Source of the DNA: Rhodospirillales bacterium
Lineage (GTDB): Bacteria > Pseudomonadota > Alphaproteobacteria > Rhodospirillales > Casp-alpha2
Assembly (NCBI GenBank): GCA_021775275.1
Contig: JAJFIE010000473.1
Span: 1 to 7,316 of the forward strand
Direction: 5' to 3'
Length of the DNA stretch: 7,316 nucleotides
The position numbers were made by a program, and so were the translations under genes. This document shows, piece after piece, positions 1 through 5,084 of this stretch; position 1 is the stretch's first letter, and every line of letters starts with the position of its first letter. The notes under the pieces are model-generated. The model saw only the letters and a program-made list of their open reading frames with translations. It ran no database searches and was not told the origin of the DNA.

Positions 1-1
1 G

Positions 2-775
2 TGGGCGACCGATCATCCGGGTGGTTTTTCCGACGACCATGTGATCACACTGAAACGCCTGATCCCGCGGTTTGCCCTGGTCGCCAAGCTGGCCAACCGC
101 GAACGCCTGACACAGAACGTCGCCCATGCCTATCTTGGCGAGAAAGCCGGCGGGCGCGTTCTGGACGGTCAGATCAAGCTGGGCGATGGTCAGAACATTC
201 GCGCCGTCATCTGGTTCTCCGATTTACGAAACTCGACGCCGCTGGCGGAACAGTTATCCCGCGAGGAGTTTCTCGGACTGCTGAACGACTATTTCGACGC
301 ATTGGCAGGCGCTGCCATGGAAAACGGCGGCGAGGTTCTCCGGTTTATTGGTGACGCCGCACTGGCGATCTTTCCTATCAGCATCGACGGCGACGGTTAT
401 TCGGATGCGGAGGCGAGAGAGCGGGCGTTACGCGCAACCTCGGAAGCAACCACCCGCGCCGGGAAATGCAATGCCGACAGGATCAAATCAGGTCAAACGC
501 CATTCCGCTATGGCATTGGCCTGCATGTCGGCGACATCATGTTCGGCAATATCGGCGTCCCCAGCCGCGTCGAGTTTTCCGTCATCGGCGCCGCCGCCAA
601 TGAAGCGGCGAGACTGGAGGGTATGACCAAGGAGCTGGGAGAAACCATCCTGGTTTCCCAGGCATTTGCAGACGGCCTGGACGTACCATGGCGCGCGCTC
701 GGCGATCACGCCCTCCGCGGCAGTGATCGCCTCATGACGGTTTTTGCACCACCCGTTTCTGTTAGCAGTTGTTGA
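2..775 (+). CDS. Class III adenylate/guanylate cyclase, 5'-truncated by the window edge
   Basis: The frame is open back to the first bases of the window, so the true start lies upstream; 257 residues are visible. Residues 1-60 would be the end of an N-terminal sensory or GAF-like region plus a linker helix. The rest is a class III cyclase catalytic domain. Visible motifs are VIWFSDLRNST (first metal-binding Asp, codon 221-223), EVLRFIGDAALAIF (second metal Asp) and FSVIGAAANEAARLE, which carries the Asn and Arg expected to stabilise the transition state. Both metal aspartates and the Asn/Arg pair are present, so it should make a cyclic nucleotide, most likely cAMP, from the NTP in the cytoplasm. 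The usual base-selecting Lys before the second Asp motif is Arg, and the partner Thr/Asp position is Ser. The end overlaps the convergent lipoprotein gene by 14 bp. The family assignment is firm; the substrate and signal are inferred. Confidence 0.9.
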   Translation, partial: WATDHPGGFSDDHVITLKRLIPRFALVAKLANRERLTQNVAHAYLGEKAGGRVLDGQIKLGDGQNIRAVIWFSDLRNSTPLAEQLSREEFLGLLNDYFDALAGAAMENGGEVLRFIGDAALAIFPISIDGDGYSDAEARERALRATSEATTRAGKCNADRIKSGQTPFRYGIGLHVGDIMFGNIGVPSRVEFSVIGAAANEAARLEGMTKELGETILVSQAFADGLDVPWRALGDHALRGSDRLMTVFAPPVSVSSC

Positions 776-1340
776 GGCAATCACCCGGAGATTTTGACGA
801 CCGGCTCGGGAAAATATCAAAAGCCATACGCTGGGCAACTTGATGCAGTACAGGGTCATCCGATGATTTAGGCGCCGGTGACTGTACAACCGTCCACGTC
901 CGGAGTGTGTGTCCGACACAGAACGCCGCCATGGCGCGCAGACGATCAGGTCCGGGAGCTTCGCTCACAGCGGACAGGTTTTTGTCATCACGGCATATGG
1001 ATGACGGCCCAAAACCTTTGCTGGGCGAGAACAGAACCACAATTCGTGGATCGCGCACATCTTTCGCTTCGAGATTGGACCTGAACTCGGCGGGCGTTCC
1101 CACATGAACAGTGGCGAAAGCACCGTTAACCACCTGCGCTACCTGCTCGGTATTTCCATTGAAAGCGTCGCCGACAATGACGGTCCGCACGACGCCATCC
1201 CTGGCGGCGGCCCTGAACTGTTCGAAGTCCATCAACGATGGCTCTACCGGGGACACCGAGGAAATCCCGGTCCCTGAACACCCCATCACAACCAAGCTCA
1301 TGACACTGGCGAAACAACCGGTCCAAAAATTTGAAACCAT
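762..1340 (-). CDS. Predicted small lipoprotein of unknown function
   Basis: The product has 192 residues. I chose the ATG at 1340 because AGGAG lies 9 nt upstream. A longer in-frame ATG at 1412 has no ribosome-binding site and overlaps the best -10 box. The N-terminus has a hydrophobic stretch (about residues 5-19) ending in VVMGC, a lipobox-like site with Cys21, followed by a Ser/Gly/Pro-rich linker. This suggests a lipid-anchored protein facing the periplasm. It is atypical in having Met at -2 and no Lys/Arg before the hydrophobic core. The body (about residues 38-175) looks like a compact alpha/beta domain with strands such as VRTVIVGDAF and RIVVLFSP. Four more cysteines (C116, C141, C188, C192) could form disulfides, the last two in a CLNNC tail. 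I recognise no family. It is convergent with the cyclase and overlaps it by 14 bp. The ORF is probably real; the function is unknown. Confidence 0.7.
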   Translation of the reverse strand: MVSNFWTGCFASVMSLVVMGCSGTGISSVSPVEPSLMDFEQFRAAARDGVVRTVIVGDAFNGNTEQVAQVVNGAFATVHVGTPAEFRSNLEAKDVRDPRIVVLFSPSKGFGPSSICRDDKNLSAVSEAPGPDRLRAMAAFCVGHTLRTWTVVQSPAPKSSDDPVLHQVAQRMAFDIFPSRSSKSPGDCLNNC

Positions 1341-1349
1341 GACATCTTT

Positions 1350-1354
1350 CTCCT
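1350..1354 (-). promoter_or_regulatory. Ribosome-binding site deciding the lipoprotein start
   Basis: AGGAG on the minus strand, 9 nt before the ATG at 1340. It favours this start over the ATG at 1412, which would add 24 residues ahead of the signal peptide. Confidence 0.6.
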
Positions 1355-1410
1355 GTATCGGCGGCGCACGACGATGCGATCCGCCCGGCAATATTGCTAG
1401 ATTAGCACTC

Positions 1411-1416
1411 ATTATA
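1411..1416 (-). promoter_or_regulatory. Possible -10 box for the lipoprotein gene
   Basis: A perfect TATAAT is read on the minus strand about 70 nt before the chosen start. The hexamer 17 nt further upstream (TTATAA) matches the -35 consensus poorly, so this is a partial promoter call. Immediately downstream of the box the minus strand reads GAGTGCTAA, which equals one arm of a CIRCE element, but the second arm is absent. Confidence 0.35.
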
Positions 1417-1566
1417 GGCAGATGTTCAGGTTCTTATAAAATCAATAACGCTCTCGTTTAATTGAACGTCTGCCGGCGCGCTCATAAATTACCGGTTGAC
1501 GAAACACCTTCAACAACACCATTTCTCAGCGGTGTGGCTATCGTTAATTCCTAATTGAAAACGCCT

Positions 1567-1573
1567 GAGGAGG
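1567..1573 (+). promoter_or_regulatory. Strong Shine-Dalgarno deciding the gor start
   Basis: GAGGAGG lies 8 nt before the GTG at 1582. The frame also has a TTG at 1555, but that codon lies upstream of this site and would put the site inside the coding region. GTG 1582 is therefore the better start. Confidence 0.75.
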
Positions 1574-1581
1574 ATACGGAC

Positions 1582-2952
1582 GTGTCCCAGTACGATTACG
1601 ATCTCTTTGTTGTTGGCGCCGGGTCCGGCGGCGTCCGTGCAGGGCGCATGTCCGCCGGGTTCGGTGCGCGTGTTGGAATGTGTGAAGACATGCGGGTTGG
1701 CGGCACCTGCGTCATGCGTGGCTGCGTCCCCAAGAAGCTGCTGGTCTATGGCGCACACTTCCATGAAGAGATTGAAGATGCCCGCGCCTATGGCTGGAAC
1801 GTAGACGCCAAATCCGCCACGCTCGACTGGCCCCATCTCATTGCCAAAAAAGACGCAGAGCTACAGAGACTGGAGGGCGTTTATCACTCAATTCTGGGCA
1901 ACGCTGGCGTTGAGCTCTTGAATGGTCGCGGAAAGCTCATTGACGCCCATACCATTGAGGTGGCCAGTGACACAGACAGAAAAACCGTTACCGCAGAAAA
2001 AATCCTGATTACCACAGGCGGCTGGCCGTCCATGCCGGATATTCCTGGCATTGAGCATGTCATCACATCCAATGAAGCGCTGGATCTGAAAGATCTGCCC
2101 GGGCGCATGGTCATTGTCGGCGGTGGTTATATCGCTGTGGAATTCGCGGGCGTTTTCAATGGCGCAGGCGTCGAGGTTACGGAAATTATCCGCGCGCCCA
2201 ATATACTGCGTGGCTTTGATGAAGATGTGCGAAATCACCTGCGCGCCGAGATGGAAAAAAAGGGAATCACCATCCGTTCGGAAACCGTGATCGATTCCAT
2301 CGAAAGAACTGCGGGTGGATACACATTGACCGTGAATGGCGGCGAGGTTCTTGAGACTGATCTGGTGATGTATGCAACGGGCCGTACGCCAAAGACGGAT
2401 AACCTGGGGCTGGAAGATGTGGGAATCGAGATTGACCGCGCCCGCGCCATTGTGGTCGATGATCACTACCAGACGTCAGTCGAAAACATCTATGCCCTTG
2501 GCGACGTCACAAACCGGGTTAATCTGACCCCGGTCGCCCTGGCCGAAGGCATGGCGCTGGCCAACTCGCTTTACAACAACACCCCGACAACCATGGACTA
2601 CGATTTCATTCCGTCCGCCGTATTCAGTCACCCGCCCATTGGATCAGTTGGATTGACCGAGGAGCAGGCGCAAAAAGAAATGGGGCCGATTGATGTTTAT
2701 GTCTCGACCTTCAAACCCATGAAGCACACGCTGTCAGGGCGGGACGAAAAAGGCCTCATGAAACTGATTGTTGAACAGAAGACAGACCGGGTTGTCGGTT
2801 TGCATATGGTTGGCCCGGACACGCCGGAAATCGCCCAGGGCTTTGCCGTCGCCATGAAGGCCGGGGCGACAAAAGCGCATTTCGATGCAACAGTAGGTAT
2901 CCACCCCACCGCTGCCGAAGAGCTGGTGACCATGCGCGAAAAAACCCGTTAG
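1582..2952 (+). CDS. gor: Glutathione-disulfide reductase
   Basis: A cytoplasmic FAD flavoenzyme that reduces oxidised glutathione to two GSH with NADPH. The product has 456 residues, normal for the family. Starting at GTG 1582, the domains in order are: the FAD Rossmann motif GAGSGGVRAG (about residues 12-21); the redox disulfide in GGTCVMRGCVPKKL with Cys43 and Cys48; the NADPH Rossmann motif GGGYIAVEFAG (about 180-190), followed by Arg204 and Arg210, the arginine pair that binds the NADPH 2'-phosphate in glutathione reductases; the second FAD segment ALGDVTN (about 305-311); and the dimerisation domain ending in HPTAAEE, with the catalytic His441/Glu446 pair. The GGGYIAVEFAG and ILRGFD segments are typical of glutathione reductase rather than lipoamide dehydrogenase or mercuric reductase. 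The Nudix gene follows after 12 bp on the same strand, so the two are probably co-transcribed. Confidence 0.96.
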   Translation: MSQYDYDLFVVGAGSGGVRAGRMSAGFGARVGMCEDMRVGGTCVMRGCVPKKLLVYGAHFHEEIEDARAYGWNVDAKSATLDWPHLIAKKDAELQRLEGVYHSILGNAGVELLNGRGKLIDAHTIEVASDTDRKTVTAEKILITTGGWPSMPDIPGIEHVITSNEALDLKDLPGRMVIVGGGYIAVEFAGVFNGAGVEVTEIIRAPNILRGFDEDVRNHLRAEMEKKGITIRSETVIDSIERTAGGYTLTVNGGEVLETDLVMYATGRTPKTDNLGLEDVGIEIDRARAIVVDDHYQTSVENIYALGDVTNRVNLTPVALAEGMALANSLYNNTPTTMDYDFIPSAVFSHPPIGSVGLTEEQAQKEMGPIDVYVSTFKPMKHTLSGRDEKGLMKLIVEQKTDRVVGLHMVGPDTPEIAQGFAVAMKAGATKAHFDATVGIHPTAAEELVTMREKTR

Positions 2953-2964
2953 AGACTTTCACCT

Positions 2965-3600
2965 GTGACCGCATTCCAATTCAGTGATTCCCTGCGCCAA
3001 CAGGTCACATCGAATCTGTCGACCTTCGCCGTACAGATGCTCGATCAACACCAACTTCGCCATGCCGCCGTGGCCATTGTTATAACCAAACATCCACATG
3101 GCCCGGAAACGAGTGTCCTGTTGACCCTGCGCCCTGATCACATGAACCGCCACAAAGGTCAGTACGCCCTGCCGGGTGGCCGGTTGGACGAGGGTGAAAC
3201 GCCGGTGGATGCGGCTCTCCGGGAACTACACGAAGAACTGGGGCTCTGCCTCCGTCCTGAACATGTACTGGGCGCGCTCGATGACTATCCCACACGATCA
3301 GGGTTTCGAATCACGCCGATTGTCGTCTGGGCAGACGGGCCGGTGATTTTGAAGCCCGACCCCAATGAGGTCGCCCAGGTGTTCCACATTTCGCTTTCAG
3401 AACTGAATAGCCCCGAGATTCCGCTGCTCAGCGATGTAACTGCCGGTGAACGGCCTGTTCTCTCGGCATATCTTCCGACCCTTGGCCATGAAGTCTATGC
3501 CCCAACGGCCGCCATACTGTACCAGTTTCGCGAAGTGGCCATGTGTGGTGTCGCGACACGGGTCGCCGATTACGATCAGCCCGCTTTTGCGTGGAAGTAA
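2965..3600 (+). CDS. Nudix hydrolase, CoA-pyrophosphatase (NudL/UPF0035) type
   Basis: The product has 211 residues. A perfect Nudix box spans residues 72-94 (G-x5-E-x7-R-E-L-x-E-E-x-G-L), giving the Mg2+-binding helix that cleaves nucleoside diphosphates linked to another group. Just before it, VLLTLRPDHMNRHKGQYALPGG (split here as LLTLRPDHM and NRHKGQYALPGG, residues 52-72) matches the pattern that marks CoA-hydrolysing Nudix proteins, and SGFRITPIV (about 112-120) also fits them. The expected reaction is CoA or a CoA derivative to 4'-phosphopantetheine plus 3',5'-ADP. The GTG start at 2965 has only a weak ribosome-binding site. It lies 12 bp after the gor stop, so translation may be coupled to gor. 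The next internal ATG (3037) has no better site and would remove part of the N-terminus. The Nudix assignment is certain; CoA as substrate is inferred from the motif. Confidence 0.9.
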   Translation: MTAFQFSDSLRQQVTSNLSTFAVQMLDQHQLRHAAVAIVITKHPHGPETSVLLTLRPDHMNRHKGQYALPGGRLDEGETPVDAALRELHEELGLCLRPEHVLGALDDYPTRSGFRITPIVVWADGPVILKPDPNEVAQVFHISLSELNSPEIPLLSDVTAGERPVLSAYLPTLGHEVYAPTAAILYQFREVAMCGVATRVADYDQPAFAWK

Positions 3601-3652
3601 GGCTTTTACTCACACTTTGTCTTTCTTGAATCAGAGTTTTAGGGCGCCCCGA
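3601..3652. other. Short convergent intergenic gap
   Basis: 52 bp between the ends of the Nudix gene and the minus-strand membrane-protein gene. It contains GGGCGCCC, a palindrome with no loop, and no convincing stem-loop followed by a T-run in either direction. I cannot call a terminator. Confidence 0.5.
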
Positions 3653-4162
3653 TTATTTCTGATCCATATCCAGGACGGAAAGACCGTCGGAAAGGGTGCG
3701 TTTCGAAACAATCTCCAATTCATTCATGCTGCGCATATCCGCCGCCATATTATCAATCAGGTTTCCAAACAACGACAGTGTCTCTGTAGATAAAGGATCA
3801 CCCTTTTCGGCTTCCATTTTCACCAACAGCATACTGTTAAGGGAATTGTTTATGGCGTCATGAACTGTCGCAATGGTGCTGCGTACAACGGCAAGGCGTT
3901 CCAAATCCATGTCGCGCTTGTGCTTGCGTCTTCTGATCATGCGAAACTGATCAATAATGAAGAATGTTCCGATCAGCCCGATCGAAAATATAATTTCTTC
4001 CGTCTGCACGAATTGCGTACTGTTAAGGAATCTGATCAGTTCCTTATATAGATCATAGTGAAGAATCCTGCTTTCCAGGAAGAAAAACAAAACCAGAAAC
4101 AGCCCCATAGCAGTCAGGGTGTAACGTCGGATATATTTATTGTGAATTCGCATAATGACCAT
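3653..4162 (-). CDS. Two-helix membrane protein with DHp-like cytoplasmic tail, no kinase domain
   Basis: The product has 169 residues from the ATG at 4162; an ATG nine bases later (4153) is equally possible. The frame stays open upstream to a GTG at 4291, but a promoter-like pair lies inside that extension, so I did not use it. After a basic N-terminus come TM1 (about residues 14-29), a loop of about 27 residues, TM2 (about 57-71) and a strongly basic stretch RMIRRRKHKRD. Both ends should be cytoplasmic. Residues 85-150 look like two long amphipathic helices. The first contains TIATVHDAINNSLNSMLL, which recalls the H-box of histidine kinases (His101, then Asp and Asn-Asn). No N, G1 or G2 box of an ATPase domain follows, as the protein ends 70 residues later. 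It may be a phosphotransfer or adaptor protein, or simply a helical membrane protein. I know no named family for it. Confidence 0.7.
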   Translation of the reverse strand: MVIMRIHNKYIRRYTLTAMGLFLVLFFFLESRILHYDLYKELIRFLNSTQFVQTEEIIFSIGLIGTFFIIDQFRMIRRRKHKRDMDLERLAVVRSTIATVHDAINNSLNSMLLVKMEAEKGDPLSTETLSLFGNLIDNMAADMRSMNELEIVSKRTLSDGLSVLDMDQK

Positions 4163-4226
4163 GATTTGGTTGGGCCCTCGAGCGGAGCGCGGGACAGCAG
4201 CGCTCTCTCTGCCTCGGATGAGCATG

Positions 4227-4254
4227 TAGATATGATGTGTGTTGAAAATGTCAA
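4227..4254 (-). promoter_or_regulatory. Possible sigma-70 promoter for the DHp-like gene
   Basis: On the minus strand a perfect TTGACA (4254-4249) is followed after 16 nt by TATCTA (4232-4227), a weak -10. Transcription would begin near 4220, giving a leader of about 60 nt before the ATG at 4162. This is the main reason to prefer the internal start. Confidence 0.35.
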
Positions 4255-4295
4255 TATCATTTCCGGCTGACAATACGCTACCTGAAACCACTGAC

Positions 4296-4300
4296 GGGAG
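4296..4300 (+). promoter_or_regulatory. Ribosome-binding site of the amidotransferase gene
   Basis: GGGAG, 9 nt before the ATG at 4310. It fixes the start so that Cys is residue 2, as required for an N-terminal nucleophile enzyme. Confidence 0.6.
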
Positions 4301-4309
4301 TAGCTCATC

Positions 4310-5077
4310 ATGTGCCGCTGGCTAACCTACATGGGCCCCCCCATTTTGATGGGGGAGCTGATCTATGAGCCGGAACATTCCCTGATTGATCAGAGCCACC
4401 ACGCAGCTGAATCCAAATCAGCCATCAATGCCGACGGAGTCGGCATTGGATGGTATGGCGAATGGCCCGAGCCGGGGCGTTATCGGCAGGTGCTGCCCGC
4501 GTGGAACGATACCAACCTGCGCCATTTGGCGCGCCACGTTCGCTCGCACCTGTTTTTCGCCCATGTGCGGGCGTCCACCGGCACTGCCGTCAACATGTCC
4601 AACTGCCATCCCTTTGCCGTCGACAGGACGATGTTCATGCACAACGGCAAGATCGGTGGATTTGATCGGGTCCGTCGACCCATGGAAGCCGCCATTCCGG
4701 ACAGGGCCTTCGCCCATCGATCAGGCACGACGGATAGCGAGGCCTTCTTTCTCATGATGTACAACCATGATGTCGATAAAAACCCTGCTGACGCCTTTCG
4801 TAAAACCATTGAACAGGTGGAAAATATTCAACGCGATGTGATCGGTGCTCCCGAGATCCAGATGGCGGCAGTGGTAGCGGACGGCGAGCGGATCACCGCC
4901 GTCCGTTATTCCTCCGGCGGTATCCCGCCATCACTCTATTGGGCCGGCAGCGGATCGCCACTGACCATTGCTTCCGAACCCTTTAAGACCACTCACGACG
5001 ACTGGACGGAAGTTCCTTCCAACCATGTCGTGCACGCGGATAACAGCGGTATCGGCTGTATTGAGGCACTTTTCTGA
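4310..5077 (+). CDS. Class II glutamine amidotransferase (EgtC/YafJ-like)
   Basis: The product has 255 residues and begins MCRWLTYMG. After removal of Met, Cys2 becomes the N-terminal nucleophile typical of Ntn glutamine amidotransferases. Other family marks are NADGVGIGWY (about residues 40-49), FAHVRASTG with the substrate-binding Arg87, NCHPF (98-102), FMHNGKIGGF with Asn112-Gly113 forming the oxyanion site, and GTTDSEAFF with Asp142. The length fits the free-standing YafJ/EgtC group, in which the glutaminase-like domain is the whole protein. EgtC cleaves a gamma-glutamyl amide in ergothioneine synthesis, but no egtB or egtD lies in the window, so the substrate cannot be named. It is divergent from the DHp-like gene, and its stop is only 7 bp from the end of the convergent sulfotransferase gene. 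The fold and nucleophile are firm; the reaction is open. Confidence 0.9.
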   Translation: MCRWLTYMGPPILMGELIYEPEHSLIDQSHHAAESKSAINADGVGIGWYGEWPEPGRYRQVLPAWNDTNLRHLARHVRSHLFFAHVRASTGTAVNMSNCHPFAVDRTMFMHNGKIGGFDRVRRPMEAAIPDRAFAHRSGTTDSEAFFLMMYNHDVDKNPADAFRKTIEQVENIQRDVIGAPEIQMAAVVADGERITAVRYSSGGIPPSLYWAGSGSPLTIASEPFKTTHDDWTEVPSNHVVHADNSGIGCIEALF

Positions 5078-5084
5078 TAGAGCC

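Larger units (their letters stand above)
1341..1581. other. Divergent intergenic region between lipoprotein gene and gor
   Basis: 241 bp. The left half carries the ribosome-binding site and possible -10 box of the lipoprotein gene. The right half should hold the gor promoter. TTGACG at 1496-1501 is a fair -35 candidate, but the sequence about 17 nt downstream is a poor -10, so I do not call it. A small inverted repeat, ACACC/GGTGT (1516-1520 and 1531-1535, 10-nt loop), lies in the probable gor leader. No small RNA or riboswitch is recognisable. Confidence 0.4.
4163..4309. other. Divergent control region between DHp-like and amidotransferase genes
   Basis: 147 bp upstream of both genes. It contains the minus-strand TTGACA promoter candidate and an imperfect dyad, ATGAT...TTGA...TCAA...ATCAT (4232-4260), overlapping its -35 box. 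I find no clear plus-strand promoter for the amidotransferase gene. Confidence 0.4.

Noticed and set aside
1..354. 117-residue open frame on the plus strand overlapping the cyclase
   Set aside because: Arg/Ser/Gly-rich translation with no family resemblance. It is a shadow frame of the cyclase, which has intact motifs in another frame.
1402..1410. TTAGCACTC, identical to one arm of the HrcA-binding CIRCE element, beside the TATAAT of the lipoprotein gene
   Set aside because: CIRCE needs a matching GAGTGCTAA nine bases away. The following sequence does not supply it, and the gene is not a chaperone gene, so a chance half-site is more likely.
1496..1524. TTGACG as the -35 box of a gor promoter
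   Set aside because: The hexamer at the right distance (CCATTT) is a poor -10, and no better pairing was found, so it is not called as a feature.
1888..2466. 192-residue minus-strand open frame opposite gor
   Set aside because: No recognisable domain, and it lies wholly within the well-supported gor gene.
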